Made by a program: the position numbers and the translations under genes. Source: Bradyrhizobium sp. Ghvi (GTDB lineage: Bacteria; Pseudomonadota; Alphaproteobacteria; Rhizobiales; Xanthobacteraceae). Taken from it: 64,000 nt of DNA. Under the pieces are notes generated by a model that was given only the letters and a program-made list of their open reading frames with translations, searched no databases and was not told the DNA's origin. The stretch lies in assembly GCF_900115265.1 (NCBI RefSeq), contig NZ_FOVU01000006.1:1-64000 (forward strand). Direction: 5' to 3'. Below are positions 41,323 to 50,003 of this stretch, in pieces. Numbering within the stretch: the stretch's first letter is position 1; the number at the start of each line of letters is the position of its first letter.

Positions 41323-42612
41323 ATGGACGTGAAAGAAGTCACGGCTGAATGCCGGGATGCCTTCGCCGAACTGGCGTCGCCCGCGTGGATCCACGACCCG
41401 TATCCGTTCATGCGGTGGTTGCGCGAGCATGATCCAGTGCATCGCGCGGCGTCGGGCCGCTTTCTGTTGAGCCGCCACGCCGACATCTACTGGGCGCTTA
41501 AGGCTACGGGCGATGCGTTCAGGGGACCCTCGCTTGAAGAATTGGCGCGCTATTTTCCGCATGCGGCGGCCAGCCTGTCGCTTAATCTGCTGGCCTCCAC
41601 GCTAGCGATGAAGGACCCACCGACCCACACGCGTCTGCGCCGTCTGATCTCGCGCCATTTCACCATGCTCCAGATCGACAACCTGCGGCCGAGTATCTCG
41701 CGCATCGTCGCGGCGCGCCTCGATTGCATGGCGCAAGCGTTGGAACGAGGGGAGACCGTGGACCTTCATCGGGAATTCGCGCTGGCCTTGCCCATGCTGG
41801 TCTTCGCCGAAATGTTTGGCATGCCCCAAAACGACATGTTTAATCTCGGCGCTGGCATCGGCGCCATTCTGGAGGGCCTGAGCCCGCACGCCAGCGATCC
41901 CCAGCTCGCCGCCGCGGACGCGGCCAGTGCCAAAGTGAGGGTCTACTTCGGGGGGCTCATTCAGCTCAAGCGCGTCGCTCCCTGCCACGACATCGTGTCG
42001 ATGTTGGTCGGCGCACATGACGATGACGCCGACACATTGTCGGATGCGGAGTTGGTCAGCATGCTGTGGGGCATGCTGCTGGGCGGCTTCGCCACAACTG
42101 CTGCAACAATCGACCATGCGGTCCTGGCGATGCTGGCGTATCCCGAACAGCGGCACTGGCTGCAGGCAGACGCCATAGGGGTCAAGGCATTCGTCGAAGA
42201 AGTCCTACGCTACGACGCCCCCGCCATGTTCAGCTCCGTTCCGCGTATCGCCCAACACGACATCGAACTAGGCGGCGTGGTGATCCCGAAGAACTCGGAC
42301 GTGCGCGTGCTGATCGCGTCCGGCAATCGCGACCCGGACGCCTTTGCCGATCCTGACCGATTCGATCCCGCGAGATTCTACGGCACCAGTCCCGGCCTGT
42401 CGACCGACGGGAAGATCATGCTGAGCTTTGGCCACGGCATTCACTTCTGCCTTGGCGCGCAACTGGCCCGGGTCCAGTTGGCCGAAAGCCTGCCGCGGAT
42501 CCAGGCGCGCTTCCCCACGCTGGCTTTGGCCGAGCAGCCGACTCGCGAACCCTCCGCATTCCTCAGGACGTTCCGCGCTCTGCCGGTGCGGCTGCAAACA
42601 TTCGGAGTCTGA
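41323..42612 (+). CDS. cyp114: Cytochrome P450 CYP114 (B-ring contraction)
   Basis: A 429-residue P450. I-helix GGFATTAAT, ExxR in VEEVLRYD, haem cysteine C376 in LSFGHGIHFCLGAQLAR. CYP114, with the ferredoxin encoded just downstream, turns ent-kaurenoic acid into GA12-aldehyde by ring contraction. ATG 41323 gives the normal N-terminus; ACTAAGATGG surrounds the start without a strong ribosome site. The stop is followed one base later by the ferredoxin gene. Confidence 0.93.
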   Translation: MDVKEVTAECRDAFAELASPAWIHDPYPFMRWLREHDPVHRAASGRFLLSRHADIYWALKATGDAFRGPSLEELARYFPHAAASLSLNLLASTLAMKDPPTHTRLRRLISRHFTMLQIDNLRPSISRIVAARLDCMAQALERGETVDLHREFALALPMLVFAEMFGMPQNDMFNLGAGIGAILEGLSPHASDPQLAAADAASAKVRVYFGGLIQLKRVAPCHDIVSMLVGAHDDDADTLSDAELVSMLWGMLLGGFATTAATIDHAVLAMLAYPEQRHWLQADAIGVKAFVEEVLRYDAPAMFSSVPRIAQHDIELGGVVIPKNSDVRVLIASGNRDPDAFADPDRFDPARFYGTSPGLSTDGKIMLSFGHGIHFCLGAQLARVQLAESLPRIQARFPTLALAEQPTREPSAFLRTFRALPVRLQTFGV

Positions 42613-42613
42613 G

Positions 42614-42883
42614 ATGCGCGTCGTGGTCGACCAGGATCTGTGCGGAACCAGCGGCCAATGCGTTCTGACCCTGCCGGGCACCTTCCGCCAGCGCACACCG
42701 GATGGTGTGGTCGAAGTTTGCGGGGGGCCAATTCCGCAGGCGCTGCACGCCGCCGTGCGGCTAGCGGCCAACCAGTGCCCGGTCGCCGCTATTCGGGTCA
42801 TCGAAAGCGAAGCTGGCGATGACGACGCCGAGCGGCATGCCACAGGACACCAACGCAATGGAAGGCACGATGGGACGGTTTGA
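42614..42883 (+). CDS. fd: Ferredoxin of the gibberellin operon
   Basis: An 89-residue [3Fe-4S]-type ferredoxin beginning MRVVVDQDLCGTSGQCV. The cluster cysteines visible are C10, C16 and C55 (in ANQCPVAAI); the usual fourth position is glycine/threonine, as in P450 partner ferredoxins. It donates electrons to CYP114 and is needed for ring contraction. The last 25 residues (ESEAGDDDAERHATGH onward) are unusual and overlap the start of the reductase gene by 14 to 26 bases. Confidence 0.9.
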   Translation: MRVVVDQDLCGTSGQCVLTLPGTFRQRTPDGVVEVCGGPIPQALHAAVRLAANQCPVAAIRVIESEAGDDDAERHATGHQRNGRHDGTV

Positions 42884-43715
42884 AGGAAAGGTGGCCGTGG
42901 TGACCGGGGCCGGCGCTGGTATCGGTAAGGCATGCGCCCTCGCGATCGCGCGCGAGGGCGGTAGAGTGGTGGTTGCCGACATCGATGGCTCGGCGGCCGC
43001 GGCGTGTACCGCGCAAATCGCGGCCGAGGCGGGCCACGCGCTGGCTCTGGCCATAGACATCGCCGAGGCGCAGGCTGTGGCAGCGCTGTTCGAGAGGGCG
43101 GATCGGCACTTCGGCGGGGTCGACCTGCTGGTGAACAACGCGAGCGCCATGCATCTAACTCTGCGCGACCGCGCGATCCTCGACCTGGACCTGGCGGTCT
43201 GGGATGAGACTATGGCGACCAATCTACGCGGCACATTGCTCTGCTGCCGGCAAGCCATCCCAGGGATGATCGTTCGCGGCGGTGGCGCAATCGTCAACAT
43301 GTCGTCTTGTCAGGGGCTCAGCGGTGACACCGCGCTAACGTCCTACGCCGCATCGAAGGCGGCGATGAACATGGTATCGGCTTCGCTCGCCACCCAGTAC
43401 GGTCATGCGCAGATCCGCTGCAACGCGGTTGCTCCCGGTCTCATCATGACCGAGCGTCTCGTGGCCAAGCTGGACGAGTGCATGCAACGGCATCTGCGCA
43501 GGCACCAGCTCCTGCCGCGAGTCGGCCGCCCCGAAGACGTGGCCGCGCTCGTGGCGTTCCTGCTCTCCGAGGATGCTGCGTTCATCACCGGGCAGGTCGT
43601 CTGCATTGATGGCGGCATGCTGGCGCATGTGCCGACGTACGCCGACGGGGGGAACAGTCTTTCCGCGCGGTCTTCCGGCGAGACCGCCGAAGCCGCTCAG
43701 TCGCCGCGCTACTGA
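42870..43715 (+). CDS. sdr: Short-chain dehydrogenase/reductase of the gibberellin operon
   Basis: A 281-residue SDR: TGAGAGIG nucleotide-binding loop (12-19), NNAS, catalytic S146, Y159 and K163 in SSCQGL...TSYAASK. It oxidises GA12-aldehyde to GA12 in the rhizobial pathway. ATG 42870 has GGAAGG 4 bases upstream; 42858 is an alternative; both overlap the ferredoxin gene. The C-terminal 25 residues are serine-rich and probably flexible. Its stop overlaps the cyp117 start (TGATG). Confidence 0.9.
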   Translation: MGRFEGKVAVVTGAGAGIGKACALAIAREGGRVVVADIDGSAAAACTAQIAAEAGHALALAIDIAEAQAVAALFERADRHFGGVDLLVNNASAMHLTLRDRAILDLDLAVWDETMATNLRGTLLCCRQAIPGMIVRGGGAIVNMSSCQGLSGDTALTSYAASKAAMNMVSASLATQYGHAQIRCNAVAPGLIMTERLVAKLDECMQRHLRRHQLLPRVGRPEDVAALVAFLLSEDAAFITGQVVCIDGGMLAHVPTYADGGNSLSARSSGETAEAAQSPRY

Positions 43716-45058
43716 TGTACATGCTACTCAACCCGCTGAACCGCCGAGATCAGTTGAGGCACGACATCCCGGTCGTGCCCGGCGCTTTCCCCCTGGTCGG
43801 GCACCTTCCCGCCATCATCTGGGACCTGCCGCGCCTGCTGCGGCGCGCGGAACGGACGCTGGGCAGCCATTTTTGGCTGGATTTCGGCCCTGCCGGACAT
43901 ATGGTGACCTGTCTGGATTCGGATGCGATCGCGCTGCTCCGGCACAAGGACGTGTCCTCCGCGCTGATCGAAGATATCGCGCCCGAATTGTTTGCTGGAA
44001 CGTTGGTTACCCAGGACGGCGGCGCGCACCGGCAGGCCCGCGGTGCGATCCAGGCAGCGTTTCTGCCCACCGGGCTGACCCACGCCGGCATTGGAGAGCT
44101 GTTTGCGCCCGTCATCCGGGCCCGGGTGCAGAGGTGGCGCGACCGCGGCGATGTAAACATCCTGCGCGAAACCGGGGATCTGACGCTCAAGCTTATCTTC
44201 AGCCTCATGGGAATCCCGACGCAGGACCTGCCGGAATGGCATCGCAAGTACCGGCAACTGCTGCAGCTGATCGTCGCGCCTCCGCTCGACCTGCCCGGAC
44301 TACCCTTGCGGCGCGGCCGCGCCGCGCGCGACTGGATCGATGCGCGGTTGCGCGAGTTCATTCGCGACGCACGCGAACATGCCGCGCGCACGGGGTTGAT
44401 CAACGACCTGGTGAGCGCCTTTGATCGCAGCGTCGGTGCGCTGTCCGATCAGATCCTCGTCGCAAATATCCGCTTGCTGCTGCTTGGTGGCCACGAAACC
44501 ACCGCCTCGACGATGGCCTGGATCGTGATCGAGCTGGCGCGGCAGCCTGGGCTGTGGGACGCTCTGGTCGAGGAGGCGCAACGCGTGGGCGCGGTGCCGA
44601 CCCGGCACGCGGACTTGGCGCAGTGTCCCGTCACTGAGGCGCTGTTCCGCGAGACGCTGCGCCTGCATCCGGCGACGCCCCTCCTGGTGCGTCGCGCACT
44701 GCGTGAATTGCGACTCGGCCGACGGCGCATTCCCGCGGGCACCGATCTGTGCATCCCGCTGCTGCATTTCTCGACCTCGGCACTGCTGCACGAAGCGCCC
44801 GCTCAGTTTCGTCTGGCGCGCTGGCTGGAACGCACGGAGCCGATCCGGCCGGTAGACATGCTGCAGTTCGGTAGCGGCCCACACGTTTGCATGGGCTACC
44901 ACCTGGCGTGGCTAGAACTGGTGCAGTTCTGCATCGCCTTGGCGCTGACAATGCACGAGAGCGGGGCGCGGCCGCGATTGCTGAGCGACGCCGAAAAAAG
45001 CCGGCGCTATTACCCGACCGCGCATCCGTCCATGAACATCCGGATCGGATTTTCATGA
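43715..45058 (+). CDS. cyp117: Cytochrome P450 CYP117 (ent-kaurene oxidase)
   Basis: A 447-residue P450 with N-terminal VPGAFPLVGHLPAIIWDLPR. I-helix LGGHETTAS (about 256-264), ExxR as ETLR (TEALFRETLRLHP), haem cysteine C392 in FGSGPHVCMGYHLAWLE. It converts ent-kaurene to ent-kaurenoic acid, three oxidations at C19. ATG 43715 overlaps the sdr stop; an ATG two codons later is possible. The 122 bases to ggps carry no gene. Confidence 0.93.
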   Translation: MYMLLNPLNRRDQLRHDIPVVPGAFPLVGHLPAIIWDLPRLLRRAERTLGSHFWLDFGPAGHMVTCLDSDAIALLRHKDVSSALIEDIAPELFAGTLVTQDGGAHRQARGAIQAAFLPTGLTHAGIGELFAPVIRARVQRWRDRGDVNILRETGDLTLKLIFSLMGIPTQDLPEWHRKYRQLLQLIVAPPLDLPGLPLRRGRAARDWIDARLREFIRDAREHAARTGLINDLVSAFDRSVGALSDQILVANIRLLLLGGHETTASTMAWIVIELARQPGLWDALVEEAQRVGAVPTRHADLAQCPVTEALFRETLRLHPATPLLVRRALRELRLGRRRIPAGTDLCIPLLHFSTSALLHEAPAQFRLARWLERTEPIRPVDMLQFGSGPHVCMGYHLAWLELVQFCIALALTMHESGARPRLLSDAEKSRRYYPTAHPSMNIRIGFS

Positions 45059-45180
45059 GGTGGCATCGCACGCCCCTTTGCCGAGGCGTCGGCATCAGCG
45101 CTGCGCGGCATTGCTGCACCCGGCGCGGCATGATGCGATGCCGACAATACCTCGGCGACTCGCCTGTTTAGGACAAGGAC

Positions 45181-46179
45181 GTGAACAACATGCGGACCGG
45201 ATACACGCCACGGGACGACAACACTCGAGACTCTGCGTTCCGCGGATTGGGCACGCAGGTGCACGGCGAGCTGCAGTCCGAGATCTGGATGCAGGACGGC
45301 GCAAAGCGGGTCGAACAGGTGCTGGCGCGTCTTCTCTGCTCCGAACATGACAGTGAGACCGAGCTGATGGCGGCGATGCGCTACGCCACCTTGCATGGCG
45401 GGAAGCGCACTCGCGCCTTGCTATGTCTGGCAGCCGGCGCATTGGCCGGCAGGCCGGCGCACATGCTCGATGACGTCGGCGCCGCCCTCGAGATGATGCA
45501 CGCGTGTACCCTGGTCCACGACGATCTGCCCGCGATGGACGACGACGTGCTTCGTCGCGGCCTTCCGACCGTGCACGTCAAGTTCGGCGAAGCAACTGCG
45601 ATCCTCGTCGGCGATGCTCTGCAGGCGCACGCCTTTCTGACCCTGGCGGGCCTGAATGCGCCGGGCGACAACCGTATCGCGCTCGTGCGCGAACTGGCGC
45701 AGGCGGTGTCAGCCGAAGGTGCCGCAGGCGGGCAGGCCATGGATCTGTCGCTGGTTGGAAAGCACGTCGAGCTAGACAGGATCGTGGCGATGCACCGGAT
45801 GAAGAGCGGGGCTCTCGTCCGCGCATCCGTTCGCATGGGCGCACTATGTGCTGTCCCGGAGGATGCTGCGCACGCTGTGCTATACCGTGCGCTCGATCGC
45901 TACAGCGCCTGTTTCGGCCTGGCTTTGCAAGTGATCGACGACATTCTCGACGTAACGGTGGATACCGCTACACTGGGCAAGACCGCCGGCAAGGATGCGG
46001 CGGCACAGAAGCCGACCTGCGCGTCGATCATGGGACTGCAGGCAGCACGTCAGTTCGCGCTGGATCTGTTGCGCGATGCTGGGGAGGCAATCGCGCTCCT
46101 GGGGCCGCGCGCGGAACGGCTGGCGCAACTCGTACGGCGGGTCAACGGGTATCTCTTCCAGCACGTGCCATGCGCTTGA
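45181..46179 (+). CDS. ggps: Geranylgeranyl diphosphate synthase
   Basis: A 332-residue trans-prenyltransferase: first Asp-rich motif DDLPAMDDD from D114, GKRTRALLCLAAGAL near 79, second Asp-rich motif DDILD from D253. It makes the C20 precursor GGPP for the diterpene cyclases downstream. The GTG start at 45181 has GGACAAGGACGT before it. The C-terminus ends at 46179; a 283-base gap without a supportable gene precedes cps. Confidence 0.93.
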   Translation: MNNMRTGYTPRDDNTRDSAFRGLGTQVHGELQSEIWMQDGAKRVEQVLARLLCSEHDSETELMAAMRYATLHGGKRTRALLCLAAGALAGRPAHMLDDVGAALEMMHACTLVHDDLPAMDDDVLRRGLPTVHVKFGEATAILVGDALQAHAFLTLAGLNAPGDNRIALVRELAQAVSAEGAAGGQAMDLSLVGKHVELDRIVAMHRMKSGALVRASVRMGALCAVPEDAAHAVLYRALDRYSACFGLALQVIDDILDVTVDTATLGKTAGKDAAAQKPTCASIMGLQAARQFALDLLRDAGEAIALLGPRAERLAQLVRRVNGYLFQHVPCA

Positions 46180-46462
46180 ACGCCCCTCCGCATCGACCCA
46201 GCGCGGTGCCGCTCTGCGATTTCCCGGCGACAGCCGTGCATGCTGCACTGTGTCCGAGTCCGCGGCGCCGATTGCGGCGGTTGCCGGCCGTGGGGCGCAC
46301 CGTGCCCAGCCCTATGCGGCGGACCGTAGCGAGCATCGGGGCGCGTCGTCGAGCCGCAGCAGGGCGGCTGTCTGGCGCCCCTATGCGACCTGCCTCCGGC
46401 GACATGCGGGGCAACCGCCGAATCCCGGTTCTCGTTATCCTTCTGCAAAAGGAACTTCCTTC

Positions 46463-48013
46463 GTGAACGCGCTGTCCGAGCAGATCCTTTCCGAATTGCG
46501 CCGCCTGCTTTGCGAAATGAGCGATGGCGGCAGTGTCGGTCCGTCCGTCTACGACACGGCGCAAGCGCTGCGCTTCTACGGCATCCTCACCGGTCGGGAA
46601 GAAGCATACGCGTGGCTCATCGCGCAGCAGCAGGCCGACGGTGGATGGGGAAGCGCGGACTTCCCGCTGTTCCGGCATACGCCCACCTGGGCGGCATTGC
46701 TGGCATTGCAGCGCGCTGATCCTCTCCTCGGTGCTGCCGACGCACTCCAGGCTGCGACCCGTTTCCTCCAGCGCGAGCCCGATCCCTACGTGGATGCGGT
46801 CCCGGAAGACGCGCCGATCGGCGCGGAGCTGATCCTGCCGCAGTTTTGCGGCGAGGCCGCATCCTTGCTGGGCGACGTAGGTTTTCCGCGCCATCCAGCG
46901 CTATTGCCGTTACGGCAAGCCCGCTTGGCCGAGCTAGCGGCAGGGGCGATGTTACCGAGCGGCCATCCGATGCTACACTCTTGGGAGGCCTGGGGGACAT
47001 CGCCCAGCACCGCATGCCCGGATGACGACGGCAGCATCGGCATCAGTCCGGCGGCGACTGCCGCGTGGCGTGCGCACGCCCTGATACAGGGGAGCGCGCC
47101 GAACGTCGCGCGCGCCGATGGCTATCTGCAGACGGCCTCGCGCGCAACGCGCTGCGACATCGAAGGTGTCGTTCCGAACGTCTGGCCTATCAATGTGTTC
47201 GAACCATGCTCATCGCTGTACACACTGCATCTCGCCGGGCTATTCGCGCATCCCGCGCTCGCCGAGGCCGTCCGCGTGATCGTCGCGCAGCTCGAAACCC
47301 GTCTGAGCGTGCGTGGTTTGGGCCCGGCCTTGTACTTCGCGCCTGATGCGGACGACACCGCCGTTGCGTTGTGCGTCCTGCACCTTGCGGGCCGCGACCC
47401 GGCTGTCGATGCCTTGCGCAGTTTCGAAAGCGGCGAGCATTTCGTGACCTTTCCCGGCGAGCGTAATGCCTCGGTGTCAACCAACATCCATGCGCTCCAT
47501 GCGCTGCGTCTGTTGGGCAAGCCCTCCTCGACCACCTGCGCGTACGTTGAGGCCAATCGTAGTCCGCGGGGGGCATGGAGCAACGAAAAATGGCACGTTT
47601 CGTGGCTGTATCCCACCGCGCACGCGATCGCTGCGCTGGCGCAAGGCAAGCCCCAGTGGCGCGACGAGCGCGCGCTAGCGGCGCTGCTGCAGGCCCAGCG
47701 TCACGACGGCGGCTGGGGCACTGGTCGGACGTCCACTTTTGAAGAAACCGCCTATGCGCTGTTCGCGTTGCACGTGATGGACCGGAACCAAGAGGCGACA
47801 GAGCGCCAACGCATCGCGCAGGCGGTGGCGCGTGCGCTGGAGTGGATGCTCGTCCGCCATGCTGCGCATGCATTGCCGCAGACGCCGCTGTGGATCGGCA
47901 AGGAACTGTATTGCCCCACTCGGGTCGTGCGGGTGGCTGAACTCGCCGGGTTGTGGCTGGCGCTTCGGTGGGGTCGGCGTGTACTGGGCGAAGGAGCAGG
48001 AGCGATGCAATGA
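46463..48013 (+). CDS. cps: ent-Copalyl diphosphate synthase (class II diterpene cyclase)
   Basis: A 516-residue class II cyclase. The catalytic DxDD motif is D295-A-D297-D298 in FAPDADDTA; several QW-like repeats are present (QQADGGWGSADFPLF, QRHDGGWGTG). It protonates and bicyclises GGPP to ent-copalyl diphosphate. The start is GTG 46463 with AAAGGAAC upstream; the frame is open further upstream but that part is not cyclase-like. The stop overlaps ks (ATGA). Confidence 0.93.
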   Translation: MNALSEQILSELRRLLCEMSDGGSVGPSVYDTAQALRFYGILTGREEAYAWLIAQQQADGGWGSADFPLFRHTPTWAALLALQRADPLLGAADALQAATRFLQREPDPYVDAVPEDAPIGAELILPQFCGEAASLLGDVGFPRHPALLPLRQARLAELAAGAMLPSGHPMLHSWEAWGTSPSTACPDDDGSIGISPAATAAWRAHALIQGSAPNVARADGYLQTASRATRCDIEGVVPNVWPINVFEPCSSLYTLHLAGLFAHPALAEAVRVIVAQLETRLSVRGLGPALYFAPDADDTAVALCVLHLAGRDPAVDALRSFESGEHFVTFPGERNASVSTNIHALHALRLLGKPSSTTCAYVEANRSPRGAWSNEKWHVSWLYPTAHAIAALAQGKPQWRDERALAALLQAQRHDGGWGTGRTSTFEETAYALFALHVMDRNQEATERQRIAQAVARALEWMLVRHAAHALPQTPLWIGKELYCPTRVVRVAELAGLWLALRWGRRVLGEGAGAMQ

Positions 48014-48984
48014 TCCAGACCGACCGCGCGCTGCAACACGTGCTAAAGTGGGGACGGTCCCTGACCGGGTTCGCCGAGGAGCATGCTGTGGAAGCGGTCA
48101 GGGGCGGCCGGTACATCCTGCAGAGCATCCACCGGGGCCTGCGCGACATCAGCGCCCGCACCGGTCGCCATCCGCAGGACGAAACGCTGATTGTGGCGTT
48201 CTATCGCGAATTGGCGCTGCTGTTCTGGCTCGACGACTGCAATGATCTTGGCCTGATCGCGCCTGAGCAGCTCTCCGCGGTAGAGCAGGCGGTAGGGCAG
48301 GGCGAGCCGTGCGCGCTTCCCGGATTCGAGGGCTGCGCCGTGCAACGTGCTTCGCTGGCGGCGCTCGCCTACCATCGTCGCGATTATGCGCAGCTTCTGA
48401 AGGACACCCAGTGCTACTGCGCGGCGCTGCGCGCCGGACACGCACAGGCGGAACGCTGGTCCTACGCCGAGTACCTGCACAATGGCATCGTTTCGATCGC
48501 CTACGCGAACGTGTTCTGTTGCCTGTCGTTGCTGTGGGGGCTGGACATCGCAACGTTGCGCGCGCGCCCGGCGTTTCGGCAGGTCCTGCGGCTCATCTCG
48601 GCGATAGGGCGCCTGCAGAACGATCTGCATGGATGCGACAAGGACAGTTCGGCCGGCGAGCCCGATAACGCGGTGGTCCTGCTGCTGCAGCGCTATCCAG
48701 CTATGCCTGTTGTGAAGTTCCTTGAGGACGAGCTGGCCGGCTATACGCGCATGCTGCACCGGGTGATGGCGGAGGAACGCTTCCCGGCGCCCTGGCAATC
48801 GTTGATCGAGGCTATGGCGGCCATCTGCGCGGAGTACTACCAGACCTCACCCAGCAGGTACCGCAGCGACTCCGCGGGGCAGGGCATCGTTCGCTGGCCT
48901 GAACGCGCAGGAGGCGGCGGCGTGCGCGCGCTGCCGCGGTCCTACTCAACGCCCTCGCCCGATGAACGGATTGAACGAGCATGA
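48010..48984 (+). CDS. ks: ent-Kaurene synthase (class I diterpene synthase)
   Basis: A 324-residue class I terpene synthase. Metal-binding DDCND (75-79) lies in LLFWLDDCNDLG, and NDLHGCDKD is the second, NSE-like motif. It ionises ent-copalyl diphosphate to ent-kaurene. Coupled to cps by a 4-base overlap; the stop overlaps the ATG of the idi-like relic in the same manner. The last 30 residues (GGGGVRALPRSYSTP) are likely disordered. Confidence 0.93.
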   Translation: MIQTDRALQHVLKWGRSLTGFAEEHAVEAVRGGRYILQSIHRGLRDISARTGRHPQDETLIVAFYRELALLFWLDDCNDLGLIAPEQLSAVEQAVGQGEPCALPGFEGCAVQRASLAALAYHRRDYAQLLKDTQCYCAALRAGHAQAERWSYAEYLHNGIVSIAYANVFCCLSLLWGLDIATLRARPAFRQVLRLISAIGRLQNDLHGCDKDSSAGEPDNAVVLLLQRYPAMPVVKFLEDELAGYTRMLHRVMAEERFPAPWQSLIEAMAAICAEYYQTSPSRYRSDSAGQGIVRWPERAGGGGVRALPRSYSTPSPDERIERA

Positions 48985-49061
48985 GCGACACCGCCCTAAG
49001 CCGGCGCAAAGCCCATCATGTGGACACCGTGCTGGATCAGCGAAACGATCCGAACGTGTGA
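48981..49061 (+). pseudogene. idi: Relic of type II isopentenyl diphosphate isomerase (idi)
   Basis: A 26-codon frame MSDTALSRRKAHHVDTVLDQ... ending in TGA, starting in ATGA overlap with the ks stop. SRRKAHHVDTVLD matches the expected N-terminus of type II IDI (a basic RK..H..I/V.L pattern). An idi gene follows ks in some rhizobial gibberellin operons. Here everything after about residue 25 is gone, so the operon lost its isomerase by deletion or insertion at about 49055. Confidence 0.55.
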
Positions 49062-49333
49062 CCTTTTTCGTGCGGGGACGACCATCGGTCAAGGCGTGAA
49101 TATGCCTCTTTTTGACGGCGACGAACATGCGCTACGGTTTGATCTTTCGATTTTAGCTTCTAGCTTGATACTGAGGCTCGCGGACCTTCGAAGTAGGCCT
49201 CTAGGCCTATAGAGTTCCGCGTATTGCAGACCTCAGATATTGCCTCAGGCGTAAGATTGGATCAGGTATCGTAAGTTCGGCTGGTGTGGGGAAAGGCGGT
49301 AGCGCTCCCCCGCTACCAACAAAACGTTGGTCT
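49062..49333. other. Boundary stretch after the gibberellin operon, no gene
   Basis: No supported gene. There is a hairpin GGTAGC-GCTCCCCC-GCTACC (about 49299-49318) that may end transcription of the minus-strand acetyltransferase gene. I looked for a tRNA, as symbiosis islands end at tRNA genes, and did not find one. Confidence 0.4.
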
Positions 49334-49879
49334 CTAAACGAGCTTCAGGGCCAAGTGGATGGTATGCCGGTCAGCACTTGCGCCTGGCTTAAAACCGAAT
49401 TTGCCGAACACGCCGAGCATCGGGACATTCTCGGGCAGGACTTCAGCAGTCAATTCCCGGAGCGCGGCGGCGCGCGCGAGATTGACGAGATGCTGCATCA
49501 GCAGCGAGCCGATCCCGCGTCCTTGCCAGGCATCGATGACCAGGAAGGCCAGCTCGGCCCGCCCCGGCTCGAAGACCACGTAGCGCCCGGCCCCGACCAT
49601 CAGGTTGCGGCCCGACTGCTCGGCCGTCGCGACCAATGCGACATGATCGTGAAAGTCGACATCCATGAAGAAGGCGCGTTCTCTATCGGAGAAGTGACGT
49701 TTCATCGCGAAGAACCGCCGCTGGAGCGATTGCGCGCCTGTCTGCTCAATCGCGCTCAGCATGCCGGCCTCGTCCTTCGGCCGTAGCGCGCGGATTTCTA
49801 TCGCGCTGCCGTCGCGCAAGAGCTCCCGTACACTGTAGTTCGCGACCGCCGACAATCGAAGCGCTCTCTCTGGGTCCAA
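49334..49879 (-). CDS. GNAT-family N-acetyltransferase
   Basis: A 181-residue acetyltransferase. The acetyl-CoA binding motif A is LVIDAWQGRGIGSLLMQHLV (about 112-131), followed by LTAEVLPENVPMLGVFGKFG. The N-terminal part (IEIRALRPKDEAGMLSAIEQ) resembles the GNAT domains of protein acetyltransferases such as those fused to acyl-CoA synthetases. It is divergent from the AI-2E permease, with a FixK-type box 40 bases before its start, so low-oxygen control is likely. Substrate unknown. Confidence 0.85.
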   Translation of the reverse strand: MDPERALRLSAVANYSVRELLRDGSAIEIRALRPKDEAGMLSAIEQTGAQSLQRRFFAMKRHFSDRERAFFMDVDFHDHVALVATAEQSGRNLMVGAGRYVVFEPGRAELAFLVIDAWQGRGIGSLLMQHLVNLARAAALRELTAEVLPENVPMLGVFGKFGFKPGASADRHTIHLALKLV

Positions 49880-49918
49880 GCTGTGTCCGGATCAGGCCTC
49901 TCGTCCGCCTGCGATCGG

Positions 49919-49932
49919 TTGATCTGGATCAA
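49919..49932. promoter_or_regulatory. FixK/FNR-type box in the GNAT/permease divergent region
   Basis: TTGATCTGGATCAA is a perfect inverted TTGAT-N4-ATCAA, the FixK2 consensus in Bradyrhizobium. It lies 40 bases from the GNAT start and 72 bases before the permease start, so it could serve either or both. Confidence 0.8.
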
Positions 49933-50003
49933 GATCGCCCTGGAAACGCTCCAGCTAGGGTTACGGATCGCCTGCGCGGCGCAACGAGATCAAGGGCCCG
50001 GCC

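Noticed and set aside
49280..49330. Possible tRNA 3' end at the edge of the gibberellin region
   Set aside because: There is only a GGTAGC/GCTACC hairpin; no T-arm, anticodon arm or acceptor pairing could be built.
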